From assembly GCA_019155205.2 (NCBI GenBank), contig JAHNZQ020000001.1:426962-490961 (forward strand): DNA of 64,000 nucleotides. Direction: 5' to 3'. The position numbers were made by a program, and so were the translations under genes. Under the pieces are notes generated by a model, which was given only the letters and a program-made list of their open reading frames with translations, was not told where the DNA came from and ran no database searches. The stretch is from Gracilaria vermiculophylla. Lineage: Eukaryota > Rhodophyta > Florideophyceae > Gracilariales > Gracilariaceae. Of the stretch, positions 46,602 to 56,587 are shown in pieces; position 1 is the stretch's first letter; the number at the start of each line of letters is the position of its first letter.

Positions 46602-46741
46602 AAAATAAATTTAAAATAATTCTTTTTTAAAAAGTGTTAAAACAAACAATTTATCATTGCCATAGTGTTCTCTTGTGGAGAAACCCGAAAATATTATATA
46701 TTATAGATAATAAAATACTCAAAAATTTTTGAGACACATAC

Positions 46742-46813
46742 TGGAATATAGCCAAGTGGAAAGGCGATCGTTTTTGGTACGATCATTCAAAGGTTCGAGT
46801 CCTTTTATTCCAT
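46742..46813 (+). tRNA. trnQ: tRNA-Gln(UUG)
   Basis: Anticodon TTG in stem ATCGT/ACGAT, acceptor TGGAATA/TATTCCA, T arm AAAGG/CCTTT. Confidence 0.94.
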
Positions 46814-46932
46814 TTTTTATTTTCATTCAATATTTTCTGTTCGCCCCAAAATGAAAATTCTAATTATTCGTAAGAATGAAGTTTTATAATTTACTTAAGC
46901 AAAATTTTTTAAAATTTTGGGATAAATCATTT

Positions 46933-47007
46933 GAAAATGTAGCTTAATTTGGTCAAAGCGTCGGCCTGTCACGCCGAAAACTGTAGGTTCAAGTCCTATC
47001 TTTTTCG
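46933..47007 (+). tRNA. trnD: tRNA-Asp(GUC)
   Basis: Anticodon GTC in a strong stem TCGGC/GCCGA. The acceptor GAAAATG/CTTTTTC has one mismatch; discriminator G. Confidence 0.93.
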
Positions 47008-47040
47008 AACTTATAAAAAATATTCAAGATGAAAAACTTT

Positions 47041-47123
47041 GAAGAGATGGCTGAGTGGTTTAAAGCGGCAGATTGTAAATCTGTTAAGTTTTCTTATCGT
47101 AGGTTCGAATCCTACTCACTTCA
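47041..47123 (+). tRNA. trnY: tRNA-Tyr(GUA)
   Basis: Anticodon GTA in stem CAGAT/ATCTG, a long variable arm, and acceptor GAAGAGA/TCACTTC with one A-A mismatch. Confidence 0.92.
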
Positions 47124-47188
47124 ATGAAATATCCAAAAATATCTTATAACATATATTTCTTATATGTAAAAAGTCAAATATGTAGTTC

Positions 47189-47261
47189 AGACAATTAACT
47201 CAATTGGTAGAGTGTTTCGCTTACAACGAAAAAGATAATGGTTCAAATCCATTATTGTTTA
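47189..47261 (+). tRNA. trnV: tRNA-Val(UAC)
   Basis: Anticodon TAC in stem TTTCG/CGAAA, acceptor AGACAAT/ATTGTTT with one G-U pair. This is the last plus-strand gene before the strand switch. Confidence 0.92.
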
Positions 47262-47800
47262 AAATTACTGGAAGTACAGCTCACTTATTAAATGGGCTTT
47301 TAACGCATTGGATTTTATCATGATTATACTTTTCTTAAAACTTTCAATCCAAATAAACTACAGAATTTATATATCAAAACTCATATAAGCTTCTCAAAAA
47401 ACCAAGAAAGGATTTACCGCTAAAAGCCCTAAAAGACCTCTGCCCTGCTATCAGCGCAGATGCGCTGCATGTTTAATCAGGTACATTAGTTTACTGGCCT
47501 TTATATGCGTATATTCACAACGTATTAGTTTTAAGCATCCTATGTATCTTGACAAGGTGTATTCGTTTACGAATACTCTAGTAGTAGAACACAACTTATT
47601 AGTATAATACAAAGGAAATCCCACCGAAAGTCTGCCTAATTTAAGTCTAGTTAAACCACTTTTCCTGCCTAACGCTTTCTTTGATCTAGTTTTTTCAGAC
47701 CGTACTTCCGTTTATAAGCATGCGATTCAACTACTGTAGTTCCAACCAAATATCGGAATTGAATTGGTGTGACATTAACAATTTTCGGTTAGTTATTTTT
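47262..47800. other. GC-richer, hairpin-rich island of unknown nature
   Basis: No known gene is recognisable. A 100-base sample near 47400-47500 is about 45 percent GC, far above its surroundings. Perfect hairpins occur at 47452-47467 (CAGCGC-AGAT-GCGCTG) and near 47561 (GTATTCG-TTTA-CGAATAC), with smaller ones around. Short frames on the minus strand exist but overlap one another and match nothing I know. It could be a structured RNA, a worn intron or transferred DNA. Confidence 0.5.
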
Positions 47801-47802
47801 TT

Positions 47803-48316
47803 CTATAAAATATCAACCAAAACCTGAGAGACAGGGTCAAAATTTAAATTAAAAGAATCTAATTCATCATTTAACTGTTTTAATACAACATGTGGTGTAA
47901 TAGGAACGTTAAGTCCTTCTAATAAATCTTTGTCTCTTATAAATTCTAAAGCTTCTAATATTATCAGAAAACTTTCGTTTATTCCAAATCATTTTGAGTT
48001 TGAAATATTAATTGAAGTTATCAAATCATGACCTGATGTTATTTTCATTTCATTTGGGGACGATGGAATTATATATTCTATTAAATTTTTGTTCGTAAAG
48101 TTCTTCTCTCTTTTGTTTTCGGGAACGAAAAGTCAGAGGTTTTTTGGTTTTTTGCTGAATTATTGTATTTTTAGACACTGTAAAAAATGTTTTAAAGACT
48201 AAAACTTAATCTACCTATAGTTTATTTGCTTTTTTAAACGTTTCAGCTGAGCCCAAAGCTTCTTTTAATTTTTCCGTGAACTTTTTAGAATAAATTAAAG
48301 TATTATTATAAGTCAT
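47803..48316 (-). pseudogene. decayed ORF of unknown family in the convergent spacer
   Basis: The minus strand holds two protein-like frames that are out of phase: 48316-48215 (34 codons, starts MTYNNTLIYSKKF) and an open stretch 48159-47803 (about 118 codons, with LIEYIIPSSPNEMKIT, SKWFGINESFLIILEAL and NVPITPHVVLKQLNDEL). The second uses TGA for Trp and has no ATG before residue 40 or so. The residue mix is that of a normal soluble protein, unlike the Lys/Asn-rich decay around it. I do not recognise the family. A frameshifted gene from a plasmid or virus-like element is possible. Confidence 0.45.
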
Positions 48317-48968
48317 ATCAGTATATTTTTCTTATAATTTTTATAGATGTAATTCTATTTTTTGTTTTTGTACGAATCTAACCTATGGTTTTTTCTAATG
48401 AATTACTCAACTCTTTATAAATTTATAAATAAATGTTTGATAAAAAATCACTTGTTCTGTGAAAATTTTCTATAATTTGGATCCAAATTATGTCCTTAAA
48501 ACATGCGAAAATTCGATTCATTCAAAAAGGTATCATTTCTTAATATAAATGCTATAGTTTAACGGTATTTTTAAGTTCAAACACATAATTTTTTAATATG
48601 TTTTTTTTTATGATTTTCAATATTTGATTTAAAACTTTCCAATATTAATGATTTTTTGGTATTAAATTTTCATTTTTTTCAAGATCGAAAGACATAAAAA
48701 TAAAATTTTAAGACGTTTGCTACTGAGAATGGTGAGCTAGAATGGGCACCATGCTTTAGCCTAATAGACAAATAAATATGGTAAATATTAAGCACATTAT
48801 TAAAAAGTGAAAAATATGCTAAAGAACTACTGTGGATTTTATAACAGTTACTTACTATATAGTTATTAGTTTTTAACCTTTTTATGAATAGTTTTGTAAT
48901 AAGTTTATTAAAACAAAACATAATATAAAAAATAGAGAAAAATTGCACAATAATTCAGATTGAGTAGA
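48317..48968. other. spacer with no recognised gene
   Basis: AT-rich sequence. A minus-strand frame at 48679-48948 has no similarity that I recognise and a hydrophobic, low-information sequence. Nothing else can be supported. Confidence 0.5.
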
Positions 48969-49040
48969 CTCTTTAGGTTGGATTTGAACCAACGTCTTAT
49001 TGGTTAACAGCCAATTGCTCTACCACTGAGCTACTAAAGA
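48969..49040 (-). tRNA. trnN: tRNA-Asn(GUU)
   Basis: Anticodon GTT in stem TTGGC/CAATA region, acceptor TCTTTAG/CTAAAGA perfect, T arm GTTGG/CCAAC. First minus-strand gene seen from the left. Confidence 0.93.
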
Positions 49041-49044
49041 ATTT

Positions 49045-49758
49045 TTAATTTTGATGGTAACTCGTTATTATTTTTTCTAAATGTAAATGATACGAAAAGT
49101 TTAATGCTAAATTAGTGTTCTTAGACTCTCCGAGAATAATTTGTAACGTTTTATAATTAATCAACAAATGTTTAGGAGGTATCAATCAAATAGAGGACTT
49201 TTTTATATTTGATTTAATATAATCAAAAGAATTTGAATTAACGGTTATAGAATCTCCGACCTTTAACATATAAGAACCAACTTTTACTGGTTTTCCATTT
49301 ACATATATTTTATTGTGAAGAATTCATTGTTTTGCACTTCTAATGCTGTGACTAAATCGAGCTCGATATAATACAACATCTAGTCTGTTTTCAAAAAATT
49401 TTAAAAATTTTGTAATTAAATTTTTGTAATTTTTATTGTAAAAATTTTTTATTTGCTTTTTAACAAACATATTAGATAATCCTCCATAAAATAATTTGAA
49501 TTTTTTATTTGTAATCAACATGTTTTTATAGCGTTTCTGATAGGAAGATCCTCGATTAGGATAACGCGAAACGATATATTGAAATTGATCTTTGGGTTTA
49601 AATTTTTTATACCAATTCGATTTTCTTTGTTCTGCTTTTTGAAAAAGCTTTCATTTTTTCTTTTTAAAATTTAATAATTTTTTACGATTTTGTACATTTT
49701 CTCGAAGTTTTAAAAATTGTTTGTATAAAGGTTTAAATCTATTCTTTTTTTGAAACAT
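49045..49758 (-). CDS. rps4: ribosomal protein S4
   Basis: A 237-residue small-subunit assembly protein. The S4 RNA-binding domain is clear: ENRLDVVLYRARFSHSIRSAKQWILHNKIYVNGK, here given in parts as RLDVVLYRARF and NKIYVNGKPV. Trp codons are TGA. It is the last gene of the rps10-rps8-rpl6-rps2-rps4 run, five bases from rps2 (stop 49766, start 49758). Confidence 0.93.
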
Positions 49759-49763
49759 TTATA

Positions 49764-50366
49764 TTATTGATTATATTTTTTTAAACTTTTATTACGAGTA
49801 AATTGATGGGTCATGGAAAAGTTTGTGTACTTTATTCTCAAGCTTCTTTGTCGTGCCTTTTTGAAAATGACTTTTAAAAGATTTAAAAAGAAATGATTTC
49901 TTGTTTTTTTTTTATTAAATGAAAAATTTCCTAACACTCTATAACTGTCTAATAAATTAGAAAAAACTATTTTATTTTGTAAAACAACTATAGGTACTTT
50001 AGTTTTGTAAATCTCTTTTGTGATATTCTTATCAATAGACGAATCTAATATAACTATTAAATTATATTCTTTTTCAGTTTTTTTATTTGTAATTTTCCCA
50101 TTAAATCACTCTGATTGTGTCAAAAATGTATGCTTTGTGCCTTTTAATATTGCCTTTATTTTGTTAATGAAGTAAAGATTTATAAATAGTATTCTTTTTT
50201 GATTTATATGGTACTTATAAATTATTTGAAGGGATTTTTTTAACATATACAACACGTTTTCAATTTTAAGATGTTTAAATTTAGACTTTTTTTTATAAAC
50301 TTTAGTTTTAATAAGTCTTAATTTTAATAATTTGGTTGAATTTTGAGTTAAATTTTGGATTTTCAT
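49764..50366 (-). CDS. rps2: ribosomal protein S2
   Basis: A 200-residue S2. Recognisable features are KAILKGTKHTFLTQSEWFNGKITN (in parts: KGTKHTFL, EWFNGKITN) and PIVVLQNKIVFSNLLDS. It is short against bacterial S2 and lacks the coiled-coil insertion, as in other mitochondria. A TGA Trp at about 50106 breaks the frame in the standard code. Start ATG is four bases from the rpl6 stop. Confidence 0.88.
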
Positions 50367-50370
50367 AAAA

Positions 50371-50937
50371 TTAGATTTTTTTGCCTTCTTTCAATACTAT
50401 TTTTTCATTGCTATATAGTATGCCTTTTCCTTTGTAAGGCTCAGGTTTCCGATATGACCGAATTGAAGAACTTGTTTGAGTTAAATATTGGTAAGAATTT
50501 CCATATAAAAAAAGTTTGGTCGTTTTTAGACAAAAAATTTCAATTTCTACAGGCTTTTTAAAATAAATAGAGTGACTGTAACCTAACTTAAATAATAAAA
50601 GCTGGTTTTTTAAATTTTCGACAAAAAACGCTCGATATCCAATCCCGGTAAACTTTAATTTTTGATATAATAACACGGATGATTCAGTAATAAATTGTTT
50701 TATTAAAGCGATAGTTAAACCTTGATAAGCTTTGATTTTTTTCTTTTTATGGTTAGCCATTTTAAAAAACGGTATGGAACTGACTTTTATAATATTCTTC
50801 GTCTTATGAAAAAATAGTTGTAAATTCAATTTTAATGTTTTTATCAATAAAGGTCCTACAAATATTATTATTTTTTTTTTTCTTGAATAAAATAAGTTGA
50901 TATAATTTGGAACTTTTATAAGATGTTTATTTGCCAT
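50371..50937 (-). CDS. rpl6: ribosomal protein L6
   Basis: A 188-residue large-subunit protein. The carboxy-terminal motif is diagnostic: SIRSYRKPEPYKGKGILYSNEKI then KEGKK. The middle carries KFTGIGYRAF and KLGYSHSIYF, typical of L6. Part of the rps8-rpl6-rps2 run, with 16 bases to rps8. Confidence 0.93.
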   Translation of the reverse strand: MANKHLIKVPNYINLFYSRKKKIIIFVGPLLIKTLKLNLQLFFHKTKNIIKVSSIPFFKMANHKKKKIKAYQGLTIALIKQFITESSVLLYQKLKFTGIGYRAFFVENLKNQLLLFKLGYSHSIYFKKPVEIEIFCLKTTKLFLYGNSYQYLTQTSSSIRSYRKPEPYKGKGILYSNEKIVLKEGKKI

Positions 50938-50953
50938 AATTTGTAAGAAATAA

Positions 50954-51340
50954 CTAGTTAATTATAATAACGGGTTCACCTCCGAGTTTTTTTAGTTTAC
51001 ATTCATTTACGGTTTTTAATCCACAACTTGTTGAAAAAATAATTAAGAATTTACTAGAATCTGTTTTTCAAATTTGATTAATAGAATAATAAACTTTCCG
51101 ACTTGGTTTTGAAATAAATTTTAGTGTGTTTAGGGCAGGGCGATTCTTATAATATTTTAAAAAAATTTTCAATTTTGTAGGGTTTCTAAAAGAGATTTTA
51201 TACGATGCAATAAAGCCTTCTTTTCATAAAATTTTTAAAAAAGATTCACAAACTTTTTTTCTAGGATAATAAATAAACTTACGCTTTGTTAATTGCCCAT
51301 TTTTGATATTAGCAAATAAATTAGGTAAATAGTTTTTCAT
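50954..51340 (-). CDS. rps8: ribosomal protein S8
   Basis: A 128-residue S8. It starts MKNYLPNLFANIKNGQL and ends KLKKLGGEPVIIIN. The central SRKVYYSINQIW and LIIFSTSCGL are the usual S8 carboxy-domain strands. Two TGA Trp codons hide it in the standard code. It is between trnF and rpl6. Confidence 0.93.
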
Positions 51341-51354
51341 AATTACTATAAATT

Positions 51355-51427
51355 TGTTTGAAGGCAGATTTGAACTACCGACACAAGGATTTTCAGTCCT
51401 TTGCTCTACCGACTGAGCTATCCAAAC
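51355..51427 (-). tRNA. trnF: tRNA-Phe(GAA)
   Basis: Anticodon GAA in stem AGGAC/ATCCT region, acceptor GTTTGGA/TTCAAAC, discriminator A. Confidence 0.93.
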
Positions 51428-51456
51428 GTGTATTTTGAAAATTCTCCGTACGAATC

Positions 51457-51945
51457 TCATATTTTTAAAAGTATATTTGTCTTTTTATGAATAAATCCTT
51501 TTCTAGAGTTTTTTTTTTTTTTTAACAATTCTAATTGGATGTTAATATTTTTTATCTCTAAAAACTTTTTGAATTTAAAATTTTCTGGGATAAAAATTTT
51601 TAAATTAGATTTTCTAGTACCTTTTTTTTCAATATTATGTTTTAATATTATATTAACATCAGGAAATAAATTAAAATTTAATTTTTTTAGTAAAATTAAA
51701 TACTTGAAAAATTGAATACTTTTTATGGTAAATTGTGCTTCAAAGAAGCGAATCTCAAACTGCTCTTGTGAACTTTTATTCACATGAGGAGATTTTAAAA
51801 TTGTTATTTTTTTTTTATTTTTTTTTTTTGAAAATTGTTTTTTTATACTAAGAGAGTTGCCTAAAATAATTTTTCGAAAAACTGATAAAAAATTCTCTTT
51901 TGAAGTTTTGTTCTTCGATTTAATGATTATTGTAGATGTTTTCAT
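51457..51945 (-). CDS. rps10: ribosomal protein S10
   Basis: A 162-residue S10. The signature ILKSPHVNKSSQEQFEIRFF near residues 49-68 matches the conserved S10 stretch that binds 16S rRNA. The carboxy half is a Lys-rich extension beyond the bacterial length. It lies 145 bases from atp6; that gap holds no gene I can support. Confidence 0.9.
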   Translation of the reverse strand: MKTSTIIIKSKNKTSKENFLSVFRKIILGNSLSIKKQFSKKKNKKKITILKSPHVNKSSQEQFEIRFFEAQFTIKSIQFFKYLILLKKLNFNLFPDVNIILKHNIEKKGTRKSNLKIFIPENFKFKKFLEIKNINIQLELLKKKKNSRKGFIHKKTNILLKI

Positions 51946-52090
51946 TTTTAAAAATGTATATTATTTTTATTTAATGGTTTTAATAAAAGCATTTGTATAC
52001 GTTTTTGATTTAACGATAATACTCTTTTTTTGTTATAAAAATTTAAAGTTTTATAAAAATTAGTTTTTGAAGTTATCCATAGAAATGGAA

Positions 52091-52852
52091 TTAAGAACCA
52101 TCTTGTATATAAATACAAGTTAAAATTATAAATACGTATGTTTGAATTAAAGCTACACCAAGCTCTAAACCAAAAAGTATTACTAAAATAATCATTGGTA
52201 GAATTAATCCTATAGAAGTGAAATTTTCTAGTAATAACATACTTCATGAAAAACCAATAATCACTTTCAATAGACTATGCCCAGCCATTAAATTGATAAA
52301 TAATCGAACACCTAAACTTATAGGTTTAGCTATATACGAAATAAATTCTATTGGAACTAATAGCAATGCCAGGAAAAATGTAGTATTAGCCGGTAAAAAT
52401 AAACTAAACGTTTTCATTTTATATTTTTTAAATGTAATAATGTTAATCCCTATAAAAATCGAAAATGATAGAATGAAGGTTACAATTAAATGGCTTGTAG
52501 CTGTAAAACTATAAGGTATTAAACCAATTAAATTACTAAAAAGAATGAAATTAAATAATACTGAAATAATTGGAAAATATTTTTCATTATTAGTAGTAAT
52601 TACATCTGAAATTAACTGAGCAGTTATTTCAGAAATAGATTCAATTCCTTTTTGTCATGAATTAGGACTAAAAAAGAAAGAAGTTTCTTGCAAATAATTT
52701 TTTTGAGAAGCATTATAATATATGAAGCTCAGAAAGCTTATTAAAGCTAACAAGTTTATTAAAAAAAAATTTGTAATTGAAAAATCGAAAGAAAATATAT
52801 TAATAGATATTAATTGTAATATTTGAAATTGTTCTAGTGGAGCTTGTAACAT
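52091..52852 (-). CDS. atp6: ATP synthase subunit a
   Basis: A 253-residue membrane subunit that forms the proton half-channels of the Fo motor next to the subunit c ring. Conserved segments: LIGLIPYSFTATSHL, then AKPISLGVRLFINLMAGHSLL, which carries the essential Arg, then LELGVALIQTYVFIILTCIYI. Three Trp codons are TGA. The short start MLQAPLEQFQ is typical. It lies between trnE and rps10. Confidence 0.95.
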
Positions 52853-52927
52853 AAAATTTTAAATTCTTTAATTTTTACATATAATTATTCACAAAGATTA
52901 ACACAATAATATTTTAGCGTCAAAAAT

Positions 52928-52999
52928 TATCTCTAATGGGATTTGAACCCATGTTTTTGCCGTGAAAGAGCAAAGTCCTAACCTCTAGACGATAAAGAC
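52928..52999 (-). tRNA. trnE: tRNA-Glu(UUC)
   Basis: Anticodon TTC in stem TTGCT/GGCAA, acceptor GTCTTTA/TAGAGAT with two G-U pairs, T arm ATGGG/CCCAT. Confidence 0.92.
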
Positions 53000-53013
53000 T
53001 AATTTATTACTTT

Positions 53014-54600
53014 TTATATAAAATTATTAGATGAAGATTGTAAAACTTTCGAACAATTAGCTAATGCTGCAGAATTTTGGCTATATTCATCTTTGCCACC
53101 GTTAAAAAAATCATCTAATCAATATTTTAACTTGGTGTGATTAAATTTTGTTACTTTTCCTTTAAAATTCGAAGTTGCCTTATTTAGAAGAAGACTCTTA
53201 TTTTTAATATTTAAATAAAAGTTTATGTTGGATAATGTTTGAGTAGGATAATATTGGAACATCATAAAATTTTTAAAGTTATAAAATTTTTGAGAATTAA
53301 AAAATATGATTTGATTATCTTTTTGGGTTAAAAAAGTTAATTTGTTACTCAAACATTTTAAAAATTTTCTCAAAATTTGTCAATTATTTCTAGTTTTTTT
53401 TTTAAAAATGAGTTTAGCTGTTCGTTTAATATACCCTTCCGTATTAATATAAGTCTCTTCATTTTCATAAAAAGTACTAATTGGAATAAACAAGTAATTT
53501 TTTGTAATCTTTTTTGAAAAATCTTTATTATTATGTGTTTTATTATTTTGATCTAAAAAAAGTGATGTTTTAGTCGCCGTAACGGATTTTAATAATTTTA
53601 ATTCAGTAATTTTTTTTAAATGTGAAAAATTATTTGTTGTTACATTTAAGAAATATAAAGAACTAAAATTACTTAAATCTTTTAATATTAATTTAGAAAT
53701 TTGTTTAAGATTTGAGAATGTTGTTTCTGATAATGAAGAGTTTAATAAATTTAATCCATTTCAAGTTTTGTTAAAAATGTTGGAGTAACATAACATTTTA
53801 ATGTTTTTAAATAAATTTTCAGCATCATTTCGTTTAAACAATTCATTATTATAGATCAACATAGGGTTGTGTGAAAATTTTAGGTCTTGACACACAAAAT
53901 TATTTCCTTCTAATATAGTTTTGATTATATTAACATTAGAACCTAAAAAAGATACTGAAAATGTTAGGTCTATAAGAGAACCTATTAAAAGACATTTGAA
54001 ATTCCCTTTCAAAATTCTTTGTCTTAAATTTAAATTTAAATGATACCCTTCAAATCGTGAGTTTGTTGAAATTAATAAACATAAAGTTGATAAATTTAAT
54101 TGATGTTTTTTTGAAGCGTTATTTAATTGAAAGTCAGATTCTAGGTCCGAATTAATTTTTGAGTTTTCTATTTTTCTTAATTTTATGAATGAATAACTTT
54201 GTGAGATAAAAATTAAAACACTTAGGATTTCAAAACTTAAATTATTACAAACAATAGTAAAAAAATGATTTCTACTTTTTTGTTTGTTACAATGGTCAAA
54301 GATGTAGATCGTTTTTGTTATTTTGTTCAATAACTTAAATCAAAATTTGTTTTTAGATATTATTTTACTATCATTAGGCAAAATTTTGAAAATAGAATCA
54401 AAAAACTGCCTACCTTTATCAGTTAGTCAAACATTAAAATTATAGTTGTTATAATCTGGCTCGATTTGAACAATTTGATTTTTACTTATATAAACTTTAG
54501 TGTTAGATCCGAAACCATCCGTAGGGTCAAAACTTTCAAATTTTTCAATATCTCACCCTCGTATTTCAAAAGGAAAACTTTTTAACGTTAATGCTCCCAT
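53014..54600 (-). CDS. nad11b: NADH dehydrogenase subunit 11, carboxy part as a separate gene
   Basis: A 528-residue product with TGA as Trp. It starts MGALTLKSFPFEIRGWDIEKFESFD, which is the NuoG segment where the iron-sulfur domain passes into the molybdopterin-oxidoreductase-like domain. It ends NSAALANCSKVLQSSS. The middle has lost most recognisable sequence and is Asn/Lys/Ser-rich. It sits three bases after the stop of the amino part and has its own ATG. The two proteins should assemble in the peripheral arm of complex I. Confidence 0.85.
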
Positions 54601-54603
54601 GAT

Positions 54604-55218
54604 TTATCAGTAACTTTTTTGAGTAAAATTCCCTACAGGACATAAATCAATAACATTTCCTGATAATTCAGACAAAAAAACGCTATCAATGTAAGTCCCT
54701 ATTTCACTTTTATTACCACGACCAAACATGCCTAAATTTTCTACTCCTGCTATTTCTGTAGCAAATCTAACACATCTAGTACAATGAATACATCTTGTCA
54801 TAACAGTTTTAACAATAGGACCTAAATTTTTATCGCTTACTACTCTTTTGAATTTATAAAACCGTCGTTTAGTAAAACCAAAAAATAATGACTGATCTTG
54901 TAGATCACAATCACCTCCTTGGTCGCAAATAGGACAATCTAAAGGATGATTTAACAATAAAAATTCTAGGATGTTCTCTCGAGCTTTTTTTATTAATGCA
55001 CTATCATGATATAAATTATTATTTAATAATGTTGCATTTACATTTGTGGCACAAGAGACGATAGGTTTCATTGAATTTTTAAGTTCAACTATACAAACTC
55101 GACAATTTCCAGCAATGGATAAATTGTTATGATAACAATAATGAGGAACAGATATTCCGTTTGCTATTAAATAAGCAATTAATGAAATTTTGTTAGTAAT
55201 TTTTTTCGTAGATAACAT
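54604..55218 (-). CDS. nad11a: NADH dehydrogenase subunit 11, amino (iron-sulfur) part
   Basis: A 204-residue protein covering the iron-sulfur half of the 75-kDa subunit. Cluster ligands are visible: [17 protein letters not shown] (2Fe-2S), [17 protein letters not shown] (His-Cys3 4Fe-4S site) and [12 protein letters not shown] with a later LCPVG (second 4Fe-4S). It ends with [10 protein letters not shown] and TAA, with the last Trp as TGA. The end repeats in altered form what the next gene starts with (VGNFTQK against MGALTLK). This arrangement makes the split look like a gene fission. Confidence 0.92.
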
Positions 55219-55308
55219 TTAGTTTTGAAAATGTAGCCTTAAATTAAAAAAGCGATTGATTTTTGTATCAAAAATTATAGTTTAAACATTATTTTTCATT
55301 ATAAAAAT

Positions 55309-56453
55309 TTAAATTTTATTAGTTATTTTTTTTTTAATCGGTTCTAAATTAATAGAATTTTTAAGTCTAAAAAAGTTTAGTCAATTGTCATTGCTTACAA
55401 AACCATACGTGATTATACTTTAATCATATGGCTTCTTTTACTTATATACAAAAATATTTGCTTGATATGCTATGATGTAAAACGGAAACTTCATTTATCT
55501 AAAGTTATTTTAAGTAAAAATAGAATTTGTGTTTGAAAAATCTTATAAATCCATCCCTGAAGTAATTTTTTTGATGTAAAACTTCTCGTATAACTTCTCA
55601 TTCGTGGGTAATATAGTTTTTAGATGTCTAATTTAGTCTACAAAATACTTGCAATTACATATTAGAATTGTAATAAATTGATATTTTTTCTCACTTCTAG
55701 TGTTGAATTTACTTATTTATTAAAACTTAGACCTAAAACCTTTGAGTATATCTATGCTTTTAAAAAGTTTATAGTTTTATTTGATTTCTCTAGAAAAAAC
55801 CTTTTAATGATAATTCACCCGCACCACTACGATAATAGCCAAACCAATCGCTGATTCTGTTGCAGCTATTGTTAAAATGAATAGTATAAAGATTTGTCCT
55901 ATTATATCGTCTAAATATATGGAAAAAGTTGCAAAGTTTAAATTAATAGCTAGAAGTAAAAGTTCAATAGACATTATAATAATTAGAATGTTTTTTCGAT
56001 TTAAGACAATTCCTATTAAACCAATAAAATGAAATTGGATTAATTATTGTATAATAATAAATCTACTCTCAAACTGTACTTGAAATTTTAATTTCATACA
56101 GCTTTTTTATCTTTATTTGAAAAGATTTCTTTTGATCTGAATTGTTTTCTAATTTTTAATCAATTATAACAATTTAAATATATTAATAATTATAAAATGT
56201 TTTAGGTAAATGTAATGTATTTTATCAATTAAGTATTTTCTTCATTAATTGTTAATAATTTTTTTACTTTGAATCAGAGTATCATAACTTTACATTTATG
56301 TTACCTTTTACATTTTTTTTTAATAGACATGTTATATTTCCTGTAGATTTTTATTTTTTTTTTGTCTAGCGTTTTCTGAAAAAGGTTAATCTATTCATTT
56401 TAAATAAAAATTTATTTTGATATATTTATTTGTTTCACACGAAAACAATACAA
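55309..56453 (-). CDS. nad4L: NADH dehydrogenase subunit 4L, three exons
   Basis: A small three-helix complex I subunit. Exon 2 (55825-56042) holds [27 protein letters not shown] and the helix with the conserved Glu in [16 protein letters not shown]. Exon 3 (55309-55374) gives [16 protein letters not shown]. Both introns between are supported by domain V hairpins. Exon 1 is inferred as only 13 bases (56441-56453) with a TTG start before a GTGTG intron start. The sum, 297 bases or 98 residues, is the normal family length, which supports the model. Exon 1 remains the weakest part. Confidence 0.82.
55375..55824 (-). mobile_element. ORF-less group II intron 2 of nad4L
   Basis: Starts GTGCGGG and ends CTAAAC. 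Domain V lies at 55399-55434 on the minus strand (GAAGCCATATGAT..ATCACGTATGGTTTT). 450 bases, no ORF. Confidence 0.88.
56043..56440 (-). mobile_element. ORF-less group II intron 1 of nad4L
   Basis: Domain V at 56071-56104 (AAGCTGTATGAAAT..ATTTCAAGTACAGTTT) is convincing. The 3' splice site was set by the exon 2 frame. The 5' site (GTGTG) is an inference. About 400 bases, no ORF. Confidence 0.78.
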
Positions 56454-56501
56454 GTTAATTTTAAAACATAGTTTATGCTTACAGTTAACACCAAAATTTT
56501 G

Positions 56502-56573
56502 TAGGAGTACTGGGACTTGAACCCAGATCTTGTGGATTAAAAGTCCAATGCTCTACCATTGAGCTATACGCCT
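56502..56573 (-). tRNA. trnK: tRNA-Lys(UUU)
   Basis: Anticodon TTT in stem TTGGA/TCCAC region, T arm CTGGG/CCCAG, acceptor AGGCGTA/TACTCCT with one mismatch. Lies between atp9 and nad4L. Confidence 0.92.
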
Positions 56574-56587
56574 TAAAAATTTAACAT

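Noticed and set aside
47710..47750. A group II domain V in the GC-richer island (minus strand GGAAGTACGGTCTG)
   Set aside because: Only the 3' arm resembles domain V; the AGC-containing 5' arm and the GNRA tip are missing.
48679..48948. An 89-residue minus-strand ORF in the convergent spacer
   Set aside because: No recognisable domain and a low-information hydrophobic sequence; not enough to call a gene.
51946..52090. A minus-strand frame joining the end of atp6 to rps10 (possible atp8)
   Set aside because: It is the other reading frame of atp6 running into spacer, with none of the atp8 amino-terminal features.
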